From: Syngnathus acus
Taxonomy: Eukaryota > Chordata > Actinopteri > Syngnathiformes > Syngnathidae
NCBI RefSeq assembly: GCF_901709675.1
Contig: NC_051092.1
Coordinates: 5,584,491-5,648,490, forward strand
Reading direction: 5' to 3'
DNA: 64,000 nucleotides
This document shows positions 37,801 through 48,394 of the stretch, in pieces. A model generated the notes under the pieces. The model was not told the DNA's origin, did no database searches, and worked only from the letters and a program-made list of their open reading frames with translations. The translations under genes were made by a program, and so were the position numbers. Position 1 is the first letter of the stretch; each line of letters opens with the position of its first letter.

Positions 37801-40800
37801 ATGCGTTCCAGAACCACCCACGAAAAGCCAAAATCTGAAACAATATATGATTTAGAAATTTCCAACACGTGGTATTTCTTGTTGGCCGCTAGAAGGCATG
37901 GATATATTGCAAGTCAATTAGAAGAGTGGTTTTTCCTTGCCAAGCAATGCAATGTGTCCATCTTCAGAATTACCACACTACTCTAACTTGGGGGACATCA
38001 TGCATAGTAAAACCAAAGTGAATCACAGTTGCACATGAATCTTCTGCTGCATTGTGGTCCCATACACAAGGCTTTGTAAACCCTCCCCAATACTTTGACG
38101 CTACGTAAACCTTTCCCGTTCTCTTAATAACCATTACCACACTGTTCTGCGCATGTATTGTACATTTACAGTAAATAAAAGAAAAACCGTGATATTTTCA
38201 CGTGTTCCGACTCCTTCTGCACCGGTTGGTGCTTCTACCCTCGCGCTTGCCCAGAAGTATGCCTCGTGCTATCAACGTGTATTTAAACGTCGTTCTCCCG
38301 TCACTTATAAACCCACGTAGTAGCGCATTCTCAAAAGGTGACGTGGTGAGGGATCGCTGTATACGATACTCAACAAAATAAAATTAAAGCAAAAGCAAGC
38401 CCATAGCCTTCCTGCATTCTGTTATGAACAGGACCAATCCACTAAGCCACCTTTCTTATTCATGGCTGCTGCCAGCAGGAATGTTTTACTCTGGCCTCTG
38501 TCATTTTTTTTTTCCTTTTGCAGTCTGTGTGGATAAAGAGTGGATGGATAGAATCACAATGCACCGAACAAACGTGAGACGGTTGTAATGATCCATAAAG
38601 GTCTTTTCTGTACTTAGTTAAAGTTAAAGTTAAGTTAAAGTTAGTCCCAATGATCGTCACACACACACCTGGGTGTGGTGAAATTTGTCCTCTGCATTTA
38701 ACCCATCCCCGTGTGATTTTAATCCATCCCCTGGGGAGAGGGGAGCAGTGAGCAGCAGCGGTGCCGCGCTCGGGAATCAGTTGGTGATCTAACCCCCCAA
38801 TTCCAACCCTTAATGCTGAGTGCCAAGCAGGGAGGCAATGGGTCCCATTTTTATAGTCTTTGGTATGACCCGGCCGGGATAGTTATGAAGAAAATGTCAT
38901 AAATGATCGAACCATCCATCTAGACTTGTGCGTTATGGTATGGACAAACATCCTGATAAAGGTAATTATATCCTGCTAAAGATATATAACCTGATATAGT
39001 ATTTTTCCTTAAAATTGTATGAAGTAACCAGCAATATTCTATTATATGATTTCTAATTATTCATAAAATACATATGTAGGATAGAATACATAATACAATA
39101 AATGAAAGTTGAATAAAACATCAAATAGAATGAATATCCAGGACCAGATAAATGCCATTGCGGAATTTTCCCAGAATACATACTTTCAAATTCTGGTTGC
39201 CGATCCAGCTTCTTGATATTTAGGGCATGTGTAATGTAGTACACAAATGTAGTACTCAGACGCCCGTGCACTACTCTGAAAGTATTACCGATCCCATTAA
39301 TTTCTGAACACAGCCAGCACTAATGCATCGTGTCCCCACTTGGAGCACCTACTGCACGTAATGGCGCTCCGTTTTTTAACGCACACTTGGAAAATACTTT
39401 CAAACGTCCTTCATATTTGTCAGTGCACTGTATTTATGTACTTGATTTATTTGTAGGCCTGTCACGACAACTATTTTCTCCGGACGTTATATTTACCTAT
39501 AAACTTTCACGACAAACTATATTTTTTGTTGTTGTGTTTTTTTCTTGTTTTTTTTTTTTTTATAAATGACACTAATTAAGGAAAAATAATTGTCTGTGTG
39601 CCCTGTGATTGGCTGGTGACCAGTTTGGGGTGTACCCCGCCAACCACCTAAAAATGGCTGGGATATGTCATAGCAACGAAATAACCCAACGCAACCCGTC
39701 TTGAAGGCTTTCCTCTTCCTTTGCCAGTAAATGCATCCATGTGTCTGCTTAACACGTCCCTATTCCTCCTGCAAGTGCTTTTAAGGCAGTCTGACAGGAG
39801 GCATTACAAAACCATTTGTGGGCACTTAAGTAGCTGTTCATTGAAACATGCAGTGCTTATTGCACTTATTTGTCAATATGGTCAAAGAAACAAATAACAT
39901 ACTCATCACATTCAAAGGCATGCACTCAGCTGTCTGCAATGCTTTGTGAGTGTTTTAAAAGCATGTTGTGTGGCTTCTTTCCGCCATCCTTCTAGGCGTG
40001 TCCTTTTCCTGCAAGAAGCTTATCAGCCCCTTCAAAAACATGTACACTCTCTCCTCTGAAAACACTCAAAGGGTCAGTGTACTTATCCCACTGAACAAGC
40101 CTCCACCTTCACTGGTTCTCGTGTTTCTGTTTGATCTCGGTTTTTGTGAGCATTGGATGTCAACATTGATCCTTCTTATTACACTCATGTCAGGTTCCAG
40201 AGGATTTTTCGCTCTTCTGTCAGGCTCAGGCAAATTTATGTCTGGCTTTAAGATTACCTGCACTGTATTTGATTTGCATCACTAGACCTTTAGAAGGCTT
40301 CAAAACTAGGCCAACCACTGAATTCATTAGTGCATCCCTGTGTTGTTGTTGTTTTTTTTCAGGTATGCAAATGTTTGCAGCCAGTATGTACATTTATTTC
40401 CCTGACCTCTCTTATCTCTTATTCATGCCCTGGTTCTGGGAAAAAAAAAAAAACTCTTATTGTTTTCCTCAGGTTTCCTGCATCATTAGACCAATTAACT
40501 GTAAACGTGTTTTTGTAAGAACTTGGAAATGCTACCAACTGTAACCTTGGTGAGTTTTTTTAAGTAAAAACATCTACAGTTACGTATATTGACATGTGGC
40601 GGGTCGTATCTGGCCCCCGGGCCTTGAGTATGACACTTGTGCTATAAACATACAATAGGTAATAATTAATTTAGTTAGGTATAATCGTAAAACACAATAA
40701 ACATATTGTGCTTGACAGAGGCCAGTTGGATTACACTTTTTATCCGGATGCATATTTTTTGTTGTGAAGGATCATGTGACACTTAAGATTGACTGTTACA

Positions 40801-43800
40801 TTTGCGCGTTTACAACATCGTTCGCCTATGATTCAAATTTTGAATCACTGCAAAGCATAGTTTCCGGAACCGCTCATGAAAAATAGATGCACTGTGTGAC
40901 AGTTCAGTGTGTGCGTGGGCCTTAGGGTGAGAGTTGGGATGCACTCTCGGCTGATCACCATTAAAAAAGAGACTGACAGATACAGACCACCCTTTCCTGC
41001 TCAAATTCATGCCAAAGGTCAATCTTAAGTATTCGCTGAATAGAATACGCTATTGTACCAGTGCCCTAAGTCAGTGACTCTGTTCCAAATTAGTATGCAT
41101 AAATGCACAATTTATGTTAAATAAATGTCAGTTTTAAGTATTTACACATTGTTTCTTCTGTCTATTTAGATCACTGATACACTGTAAATCCCGGAAAGGC
41201 CTGTTTATTACGTTACCAAATTAGTTGGATTAAAATAAATTGTTTAAGGCCTTTATATTCATGATTACACAAGTCACACTTTTTATACCAAATGGGGGGA
41301 AAGGAATATCTGCCTGCTGATGAAAAGGCAAAAGAATGAAAACACTGGGAATTTCAAGAAAAACGTTTAAAAAAAAAATTGTAATATTGAACTAAAATAT
41401 AGAAGTTAATTGTTGATGAGGAAAATACTTTGCCACTGTAATTACTAATTTGAAATATGTGAGGCAGTAATGTAACCCCTTATTCTGTTTGTTTTTTTTG
41501 GAGAGTCTCGTGTGATAAAGTATTTTTCTGTTTCCATGTAGAATGTGTATTACACTAGTTCCCAGCAACTTCACCTTGGAGTGCTGAGTCCAACCATTGA
41601 TGATGATGACAACAAGTGTCTGGTGGATGTGAACAGCAAACCCAGATTGCTGGAATGCACCTATGCAGCCGTCAAGCACATGAAGCTTACCTGGACTTTC
41701 ACACCGGTAAAGAAGTTTAATTTCAGTATCACATTTTTAACCAGAAAAATCTGCCAAAGCAATCCACTTTGATTAAATTCAACTCAAGATTTAATTTGGA
41801 TTTAGTTTTGAGATTTTTAGCCTGGAAATGAAGGAATTCATTTCAAACTATCGTAAAAGAAAACGTTCTTATTCCTGCATTGAACATTGTCGTCTATCAT
41901 TTTTAACACCGTGATTCCTTCACTAACAACAAGTCACTAAATATAACAAATATAACAAAACAAAGACAACAAAAGAAAAAAAGAAAAAACAACAATCGTA
42001 CTTTATTTCTAGTACCAATAGATGAATGCACATGTAGTTCCTCTATAATGCAACAGGACTCCAGTTGAACTTCGTCAAGTACATTTTTCATCAGGGAAAA
42101 CGATGAGATTTTTATTATTCTGTGTTTGCATCAAAATATTACCGTCATATAATTTTGCCAGCTGTATAGATCATGTTTATATGTGCGTCAAAAAAACAGT
42201 TAAAACAACCAGGTGAGATTGTAAACCTTTAAAGGAAGATTATATTTTATGCTTGTGTAGTGAGTCGTTTCACATCAAGACTGGGTTGCCCGGTTCTGGG
42301 AATAAGATTTTTGAGACTCGAAACAGTCAATGATTAGAGCTTAGGTCTACTTTACTGATATGTCTGAATGCATCGTAAGATATGGCAAGACGACCTTACG
42401 CCATGGCCAAGCCATTGACCTCCGGGTATAGACTGGATGATGTCCATGACTATGGTGCAGAGAGCTGGAAAGACAGCCGAGAGAGCCTTCAAACTGGGGT
42501 GGTAGGCTTTAGCAACTCATGCTTGGCATTCTCCGACAGGTGGATGCGAGCAGCTACAAAACACTACAACGCAATACACCCCGAGGGGTGGATGAGATGT
42601 AAGAGGAGTTGGATCAGGCAGAAACATACAGAGCACCAAACCGATTCACTCCCAATGCATCAGGGCCAAGTTAAGCATCAGAACATCAATGGCCTCCAAC
42701 AGAGCTTAGATGATTTTTTTATTTGTAAATGCAACAATCAAACAATCTCTGTCCTAAGAAATTTCAGACCTGTAAAGTAAGCATTCAGGTGAGCTTCTTG
42801 CTTTTGTACTGTCAGATGCGATATTTTGAGCAACATAAGACAGCTTATTTATTTAGTGCATTTTATCAGAAAGGCAAGAAAAGATCAAAAATAAGGTTTA
42901 ATTGTGCACCAAAACAGTGATAGACGAATAAGATAAATGAATACATGAATACAATAAGTAAAAAGTAGTGCATATAAAGTGTTACATTAGTTTTATGACT
43001 ATTTGTCAGTTTCAGCAGATTTTGTAAGTCAGCAAATTCTTTTGCAGCGACTGCATAAATGTGATCTGTGACACTTTACTATTTTAGCCACCATAATGTT
43101 ACTGTTAGGTGTTAAAATTGGGTTTGTTCTTTTCTTAAATATATTCAGATAGACAGTGATGTTCTACAGTGGCACAGAAAATTGTATTGCGATGTTTTAC
43201 ATTCATAACAATTAGGTTCTGGAACGTATACATCACAAACTAGGATTTTGGCGATGCCATAAAACGCGAGTCTTTCTGTCTTCTCGACTCCCACACGCCA
43301 GCCGCGGTAATGCGTTCAAAAACACTCTGTACAGCACAACAGAACGGTGCATACACACACATTGTGACCCAGTTCCTTACAATATGTCCATTTATCTCTT
43401 AAGTGGCCCAGTCCAACTCTCCAACTCTGCCATTTTGTTCCTACATTAGCTGGATTGGCTGGTGTTTGCAGAAGTTGATGATAAAGAGGATGAATACTCT
43501 TGTTCTTTTCACACATTACCGAAAGCACGGACGTGGAGAGCGGGTGGGCGTTAACTTGACGACATAAAGCAACTGAAACAGAGCAATTGCACTTGGCTGT
43601 AGCCTGCATCAGCGTTGGACTGCATGCGGGTGAAGCTAAACATTTAACCAAACTATTTGTAGGAAGTGGTGGAAAGGACCGTCTTGACGTCCATTGAGGG
43701 TCAACAGAGGATCGTACAGCCATGGAAGCTCATCCACTGTGTTCAGGGGCCCTGAAAATGGGGTAGTCGAAGTTCTGCGTGTCTTGGCCAGGGATAGGAA

Positions 43801-46800
43801 ACTTTAGTCCTCAAGAGGCACGTTCCTGCCTGTTTTAAAAGTATCCCTTGTTCGATTTTGTCCCAGTTCTTTATGTATACCAGCGACATTAATGACGTAG
43901 GATCCCGTCGACGAGTATTCTCGTCAACCTATTTTTAATTTATTAATGGGTAGATAAGACACCCGGCCACCTCTCACTTAAAAGTCTATAGAGCATTGTC
44001 GTGGTTAACTCCGACTACTTGATAGCAGAGTTGCACTTGCTGGCTCAAAGTGTGAGCTCAGCCCAAATGGGAGAACAATGGAGAACGTAGTTGTGGTGTT
44101 ATGGAGGAAGAAGTCTGAGAGTGAGAGAAAATGGCGAGAGCAAAACGATGGAGGGAATTTAGAGGAGATGCCTGTAAGTACGCAACGGAGATGAAAGTCC
44201 GCTTTAATAGCCACCGCCGGCTCGGGCATACACATAGTGAGTGGCGATTCGAGTTTTGGAACACGGTGAAACATTCGGCTTTCAGGCAGCTTACAATCGA
44301 GCAAATTATTGCTTGTCACGCATGATGGGAGGTGATGGCTGTTGTGAGTACACAACAGAAACAGGCGTCAACTTCAAAAGCCACATAAGTGGCAATTGTT
44401 TGTGCCACCGTTCGGTTGAATCGCCGTCATCTGACGAGTATTCTGATGCAGGATAGAGTGGTGCACAAATACGTCCCTTGTAAATAGCAAAACACGCATG
44501 TAAATAGTAAATATAAATAGTCTGTAAATAGCCCAAAATTTGTAAATAGGTTGTCAAATGTGAAAATGTTGCTGTTATTATCAAATATGTATAAATAAAT
44601 ATTTTCGCCATCAAAAACACATTTTTATTATTTTTGTTCATGTTTTATAGAAGGGAAGGGTTGTTGAGATGTCACTAAACCAAAAAATAGAACTAAATAA
44701 TAACTAAAAAACGGTATAAGGTAGAATCACTGTACTGTATATGCTGCCTTAGTGTTGGTTTTCCTGCTATATATTTTTTGAAATTGTCAAATACATGGTC
44801 ATTAACCTTATCACCCATTCCAGGCGTTACCTGGTTTCAAATGATAAAAGTCTGACAAAAACAGACAATCCTAGTCAGAAGTTGCATTTTGTTTTCACGT
44901 CTTGTTTATTATACAGTTTATGTATCTGCACAGTTTATGCCTTTTACAATGACTTGATTAAACATGCAGCTAACGGCTTGCCAGCCAATCAGCAGTCTTT
45001 TTTGGGGGGAATGGCTTTCTGGCTGACTGTCAGAATGACCCTCTGATTAACCGGTGCACCGGCCTTAATAGCAGGGAATCAATGGTGCATTCCAACAGTG
45101 CACCTTGCAGAATGACAGTGTTGCCTCACTGAATTGAGAGCAAAGGTCTAGACAAATACCAAGTGTGAGTGTTTGCTCATATAAAATAAGCATTTTTGCC
45201 TAAGGTTTAGATTTAGAGGGACTATCTTTTGTCTGAAGAGGCGAAATGGCTTTGTTTTTGAGTAAATAAGTCACTATCCCTGCAATGTTTTGTCGACTAG
45301 AACATTTGTGGTTGACTGCCTGACAAAATAAGTGGGACATTGGCTGAATGAGCAAATAAAACAATAGTTTTTCCAGCTCAACAAGATGTTTGTTCAGGCA
45401 ATAACTGCTGCCGAAATACTACAAAATTTAATTACTGTCATTTGCTGTCCTGCTTATCTTGTGAAGTTGTAATAAATGCAAATGGGCGGGTGGCTATGGT
45501 TTGTAAATTATGTGATTTCAAACAAATGACCTCACTTTCTCTACCAAGACATGGCTGCTGCCTTGACTAATATGGAATGCTTGCATCTATGTAAAATCAA
45601 TGCTCTGCAAGAACGGGCACACTGGTTTAACATTCAATTCACATTCAATATTTTATTTCCAAGATGATAAGTAAATATTCTTCGTCATTAAGCTAGTCAC
45701 TAAAATGTGTGTGCTACAAATTTGACAAATTTTGTTCCTGGTAAATGAAGTTCAAATGCCTGTCGAAAGTGTACTTCAAATGAACATCATTTTTTGTGGT
45801 GAATGTTACAGAAGTTACTGTATTTAACAAAGTTTTTTTCTTTTTATTTTGTATTTTTTATTCATTTTTCTACTCATTAAGGCAAAATATTTGTTTTTAC
45901 GATATGTGTGCGTGCATGAGTGAGTGTGTCCGTGCTCGTAGGCCAAATGCCAATAACCTTCACCATTAACATCTTCATTTGTGTGGCCTCATTTCAATGG
46001 TGCTCTTAACTGATAAAACATCCATTGTGCAACACAAAAGTAACTCAAAGGTCAGTGGCTATTGTAGTCTGTGGGAAATAAGGCTCAGTCAACCAGGACA
46101 TCGATTCTCTATGCTTTCGCTGTGTGTGGAGCGTGAACACTAAAGTCTGTCAGGCTATCCCACCTAGACAGCCTTTCAATATGTGGGCAAATGTCTCCCT
46201 GCAAGGGACATGAGAATCAATAGCTTTTGCAGAGCTGGACTGTTGTACTGATTAAGGGGCATCTTCTAAAGCAAGGTCAGGCCCAAAACTCTTTTTTGTG
46301 TGTGCTTATTTTAAATGTAACATGTGATACCGCCCACATTGAGCTTTTGCATTGTGTGTCTTAAGACACCTGGGAACACTTTTGAATTGTGTGGAGGGGA
46401 TTATATGATGATATATAAAAGTATGTGTTCTTTACTTAGTGTTGATGAAAAATGGAGCGATGTTAATGAAGTACGTTTTTGTTCTTTACTCAGTGTTAAT
46501 TAAAAATGGAGCTATGTTAATTTTAGAACGACAATATTTATTAAAACAATGACCAAGTCTTGATTCGTATTATTCTGATGAACAACGATACAGCCGCAAA
46601 TTGTCTAAATCCTCTGCATTGTTTTTCTCGCTTCCGAATATGCTGCTCAGTGCTTGAGTGGTTCTATTCTCGTTTAATCCAGAGCATTGCCCATTCCAAA
46701 ATTATAGACCTGGACCTATGGAAGACCAGATCAAATGTGTATGAATTCGATATGCATCGTTGTGCAACAGCATTGTGGCCGTATAGCCTGTTTTTGTGTT

Positions 46801-48094
46801 TGTATTTTTCATTTGAGTATAATTGTTTTGCATCATTCTGAATGCTGTTCCGAATACCTTTAATGACATGAGTCCAAAGAATGTCAGCTCTCTTAATGAT
46901 GCAACGCAGTTTGACACCACTGCAAACTACAGTCACAATAATAAACATTGTGTTAAATTAAGAACACAAAACATCAAAAGTCATGACACTTTTTAAAGGC
47001 TGAATTTTTCATGCAGCTCTGGTATTGTAACGCGGTAGATTGTGCAGATGCTCATATTTTCATGGCTCATTTGTGTTAATGAGCCTTTATTTGACCACAT
47101 TGATTGATTGGAATGTTAAACAAAAGAAGACAAATGTTGAAGTGGCCCTGCATCCTTCACTTTTCCTGGAACCCCTGTAATGTACAAAACATTTTGGTTT
47201 TATAAGCAAGGCTGTCTTCCTGAAGACCGCAGGAAGCTTGATGGTAATAGCTTGAGTCTGCTCTCCTGAGACCTTGTAAACTCATTAAAATATGTTACTG
47301 TTCCTGCAATATCACTAAGGAACCTAGGCTCAAGGCTCTGTCATATCGCAAACAAACAAACTTGTCGTCATGGTTTCACGCACGCAATGTAGATGTCGGT
47401 ACTCCTATGAAATTATAGTGAAGCAATTTTATTTAAAGTGGCATTGGTTTGAACAAGCTTAGGACGCAGACATTTTTGGATTCATGCTATGACTCAGTCC
47501 ACTTTTAGATTTATTGGCAGCATCAGAGCGGCAACATTGCAAAACCTCAAATACAGTAGACAGCAAAAATATGAAAGCAATATTTCTTGCATGGTAACAA
47601 AACATTCTTGCAAATAGTGGGATGAAATTTAGTTGTTGTTTTTTTAAAGAAATACACAATATAGAATTGTGGTTTTTTTTTGTCTGAAGTGAAAACAACA
47701 CCAGCAACCTTTCCTTGTTCCTCACTCCCGATAACCCTTTGTGACAATTAATCATCAACATTATGGGTGATTACTGATTTATTCCTTGTAAGGAAAGCTA
47801 AACCTTCAGCAGAATTCTCTAGTAGACAAAAAAAGAAGAGAGTTCGGATTAGTCCGCGCCAATATCGGCAATCAATTTAAGTGACATTTCCTTCACATAT
47901 ATGTAATCTTTTATTTGCTCTTTTTCTGTGAATGTCTGCCTCTCTAGGACGGTTCCATCCAGAACACGGAGTCTCAACATTGTCTGGAGATGGTGGAAAG
48001 CAGTCAGTCCCAGTTTAGTTTCCAGCTTGCCATTCAGGACTGCAGCGGACAAAAGTGGACCATCACTAACATACTGACTGTCCTACCCCAGTGA
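24612..48094 (+). CDS. galnt18: Polypeptide N-acetylgalactosaminyltransferase 18 (ten exons, 5' end missing)
   Basis: Type II Golgi membrane protein of the family that adds GalNAc to Ser/Thr. Ten exons join in frame to 533 residues and a stop: 24612-24813, 24887-25053, 27279-27465, 28088-28285, 28657-28771, 31857-32042, 33480-33617, 34666-34761, 41542-41706, 47948-48094. All have GT/AG borders. Visible in order: stem end with an acidic/Ser stretch, 'YYGYNSYLSDRL', glycosyltransferase-A core with the metal-binding DAH (27437-27445), YGGENVEL, 'RIAHIERAHKPY' carrying the second His, then the lectin domain with CLDQGP and final QKW. Human GALNT18 has 607 residues from memory, so about 75 N-terminal residues (tail, anchor) are missing. 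GALNT8 was considered; segments such as 'CLDQGPDTDNIPIMYICHGM' and the C-terminus fit GALNT18 better. DAH instead of DSH and YGGEN instead of WGGEN mark the T8/T9/T17/T18 group, which shows weak or no activity in vitro. Human exon count also suggests one missing exon. Confidence 0.93.
24887..25053 (+). CDS. galnt18: galnt18 exon (start of catalytic domain)
   Basis: Acceptor ccctcag, donor A|gtaagag. It encodes the strongly conserved 'IIFIFVNEALSVLLRSVHTA' and 'LLKEIILVDDHSTN', the first beta strands of the GT-A fold, including the nucleotide-binding DD. Confidence 0.93.
25054..27278. other. Intron of galnt18 with dispersed repeats
   Basis: It holds a 'ggggtgcaaagatgcacgaa' repeat start near 25139, the complete hAT-like MITE at 26030-26411, and a diverged copy of the 8147-type repeat at 26558-26690. 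No extra exon was seen. Confidence 0.7.
26030..26411. mobile_element. Complete hAT-like MITE, 382 bp, perfect 8-bp TSD
   Basis: Termini CAGTGGTTCTTAACC (26030-26044) and GGTTAAGAACCACTG (26397-26411) are exact 15-bp inverted repeats. TGCTAAGT flanks both sides (26022-26029, 26412-26419). The terminus and 8-bp duplication are typical of hAT. No transposase frame is present. A 5'-truncated relative lies at 9360-9531. Confidence 0.92.
27279..27465 (+). CDS. galnt18: galnt18 exon with DXH metal-binding motif
   Basis: Acceptor tctctccag, donor TTG|gtgagt. It encodes 'KQEGLIRSRVSGWR' and 'VALFDAHVEFNTGW'. DAH takes the place of the DSH that binds Mn2+/UDP in most family members. Confidence 0.93.
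28088..28285 (+). CDS. galnt18: galnt18 exon (catalytic core)
   Basis: Acceptor catcccacag, donor CAG|gtaaaa. It completes the Trp of NTGW and encodes 'AEPVLQRIKEDRTRVVSP', 'FDNIKYDTFEMEEYPL' and 'GFDWELWCRYLNPP'. Confidence 0.93.
28657..28771 (+). CDS. galnt18: galnt18 exon with YGGEN motif
   Basis: Acceptor ctttttag, donor AGG|gtgagt, ending in phase 0. It encodes 'SPALIGCFVVDRKYFEEIG' and 'MEIYGGENVELGIR'. The Tyr before GGEN replaces the usual Trp. Confidence 0.93.
30499..31260 (+). mobile_element. DNA-transposon remnant with TTAA-GGGGCCCTATTTT end
   Basis: TTAA at 30499-30502 is followed by GGGGCCCTATTTTGCTAGACA. A TTAA target would fit a piggyBac- or Kolobok-type element. The interior is locally GC-rich compared with the surroundings ('gcccacggcgcaagaa', 'acgacgcacgccagcgct'), unlike galnt18 intron background. 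The right end is not defined. A matching terminus in inverted orientation is at 32540-32558. Confidence 0.45.
31787..31842. repeat. (TC)28 microsatellite forming the polypyrimidine tract of a galnt18 acceptor
   Basis: Fifty-six bases of uninterrupted TC units, extended upstream by 'cctctctttt'. The run ends 14 bases before the exon at 31857. Translations of it (31753-32085, 31760-31984, 31614-31925) give artefactual Glu-Arg or Ser-Leu repeats. Confidence 0.95.
31857..32042 (+). CDS. galnt18: galnt18 exon with second metal-ligand histidine
   Basis: Acceptor gtcactcttag, donor CAG|gtacag, phase 0 at both ends (62 codons). It encodes 'VWQCGGSVEVLPCSRIAHIE', with His at 31908-31910, then 'NALRVAEVWMDNYKSHVYMA'. 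Confidence 0.94.
32390..32720 (-). mobile_element. Second, inverted remnant of the GGCCCTATTTT family
   Basis: TGTCTAATAAAATAGAGCC (32540-32558) reads in reverse complement as GGCTCTATTTTATTAGACA and matches 16 of 19 bases of 30505-30523. Flanking GC-rich pieces ('cctacgccccacccacgac', 'gaggcggcgccttctgcg') probably belong to it. Borders are approximate. Confidence 0.45.
32868..33062 (+). repeat. Copy of the acidic-tail transposon segment (partner at 12761-12953)
   Basis: Follows the 12761-12953 sequence from 'gaggatgaagatttt' through 'aggcacgttct' and 'gcataccgtac' to 'tattctatttttattg-aaatt' with about 20 percent difference by eye. It lies in a galnt18 intron. Confidence 0.7.
33480..33617 (+). 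CDS. galnt18: galnt18 exon (catalytic-to-lectin linker)
   Basis: Acceptor tttcaatag, donor GTG|gtaaga, 46 codons in phase 0. It encodes 'NSGINIGDISERQALRSKLK', 'CQPFSWFLANIYPEL' and the start of the linker. Confidence 0.92.
33618..34665. other. Intron of galnt18 with LINE 3'-end-like segment
   Basis: Holds a reverse fragment of the 8147-type repeat at 33866-33930 and the LINE-like tail at 34220-34472. No exon was seen. Confidence 0.6.
34220..34472 (+). mobile_element. LINE-like 3' end with (GTGAG)n tail
   Basis: 'caggctgtcgctctgatgaa', then 'caaattccttgtttggcatg' and 'cttggccaataaagtggatt' match the usual 3' UTR style of Rex/L2-type fish LINEs. A tail of GTGAG repeats (34450-34471) ends it. 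Two nearly identical 'aatgttgttagtcac(c/t)taa' units (34332-34369) are tandem duplicates. It is strongly 5'-truncated. Confidence 0.5.
34666..34761 (+). CDS. galnt18: galnt18 exon (lectin repeat alpha)
   Basis: Acceptor atttcacag, donor CAG|gttagt, 32 codons in phase 0. It encodes CLDQGP and 'IPIMYICHGMTAQ', the first ricin-B-type repeat. The open frame continues past the donor into intron. Confidence 0.93.
35909..35932. repeat. (GT)12 microsatellite
   Basis: Twenty-four bases of perfect GT units in a galnt18 intron. Confidence 0.95.
37775..38359. mobile_element. Tc1/mariner-like MITE, 585 bp, TA-flanked
   Basis: Left terminus CAGCGATCCCTC at 37775 and right terminus GAGGGATCGCTG ending at 38359 form a 12-bp exact inverted repeat. 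TA lies immediately outside both (37773-37774, 38360-38361). Left of centre, 'gttttttgcgggagatgcgt' resembles widespread fish copies. No transposase is present; the 37720-37986 frame is incidental. Confidence 0.8.
38620..38875 (+). repeat. Common teleost dispersed repeat
   Basis: Begins with 'ttaaagttaaagttaagtta', continues 'tgggtgtggtgaaatttgtc', 'ctctgcatttaacccatccc' and 'gagcagtgagcagcagcggt', and ends near 'ggtatgacccggccgggat'. I recognise this phrase set as a very abundant non-autonomous repeat in fish genomes; its class is not determinable here. Confidence 0.75.
41542..41706 (+). CDS. galnt18: galnt18 exon (lectin repeats alpha/beta)
   Basis: Acceptor tccatgtag, donor CCG|gtaaag, 55 codons in phase 0. 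It encodes 'NVYYTSSQQLHLGVLSPT', a DDDD run, and 'KCLVDVNSKPRLLEC'. Confidence 0.93.
42382..42780 (+). other. Unrecognised 132-codon open frame inside a galnt18 intron
   Basis: It encodes a tryptophan- and arginine-containing stretch (e.g. 'YGAESWKDSRESLQTG', 'GWMRCKRSWIRQKH'), followed by AT-rich low-quality sequence. Codon composition looks less AT-rich than its flanks, which suggests a decayed retroelement or processed sequence. I could not match it to a family. A spliced gene is not supported. Confidence 0.2.
44000..44725 (+). mobile_element. Decayed transposon-like insertion
   Basis: A less AT-rich block with short overlapping frames, one ending SVESPSSDEYSDAG before a stop, like an acidic transposase tail. 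It is followed by an AT-rich 3' part (44548-44690) that is shared with 14278-14415. Ends and target-site duplication are not visible. Confidence 0.35.
44548..44690. repeat. Copy of the unnamed repeat at 14278-14415
   Basis: Same order of shared phrases as the copy at 14278-14415; it forms the 3' part of the transposon-like block 44000-44725. Confidence 0.55.
47948..48094 (+). CDS. galnt18: galnt18 terminal exon (lectin repeat gamma and stop)
   Basis: Acceptor gcctctctag. Forty-eight codons and TGA. It encodes 'QHCLEMVESSQSQFSF', 'CSGQKWTITNIL' and a short tail. QKW is the QxW signature of the last ricin-B repeat. Confidence 0.93.
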   Translation, partial: DGSIQNTESQHCLEMVESSQSQFSFQLAIQDCSGQKWTITNILTVLPQ

Positions 48095-48388
48095 AGACAT
48101 TTTGGGACATCTTCATTGTAATGGAGAAAGACAGACTTGTTATCAGCTGCTACAAAACAAAGAACAAAAATTTGCGTTGTATGCGCAAGGAAATAATTCA
48201 ATCTGAAACTTACCGTCAGTTCCTTTCTAATCATTTTATACCTGCAATGTCTCGTGAGGGGAGACACTCACAGATGAATCATGCTCACTAAACTTCTCAT
48301 TCTGTAGAATGTAGGAGAAACACAATTTCATATTCCAGGGAACAGACCCATGAAATCCCCGGCTGGTTATTACAGAAACTCCGCTCGG

Positions 48389-48394
48389 AATAAA
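48389..48394 (+). terminator. Candidate polyadenylation signal of galnt18
   Basis: AATAAA, 295 bases after the stop codon and the first canonical hexamer downstream of it. Confidence 0.5.

Larger units (their letters stand above)
34762..41541. other. Large intron of galnt18
   Basis: About 6.8 kb without exons. It contains the GT microsatellite at 35909, the MITE at 37775-38359 and the dispersed repeat at 38620-38875. Poly-C/poly-G and A/T runs also occur. The remainder is AT-rich and unremarkable. Confidence 0.7.
41707..47947. other. Last intron of galnt18
   Basis: About 6.2 kb. It contains an unexplained 132-codon open frame at 42382-42780 and transposon-like sequence at 44000-44725. No splice-compatible galnt exon was seen. 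Confidence 0.7.

Noticed and set aside
24612-48094. Assignment as galnt8 instead of galnt18
   Set aside because: Several exons match GALNT18 far better from memory, and human GALNT18 shares 11p15 with PTH.
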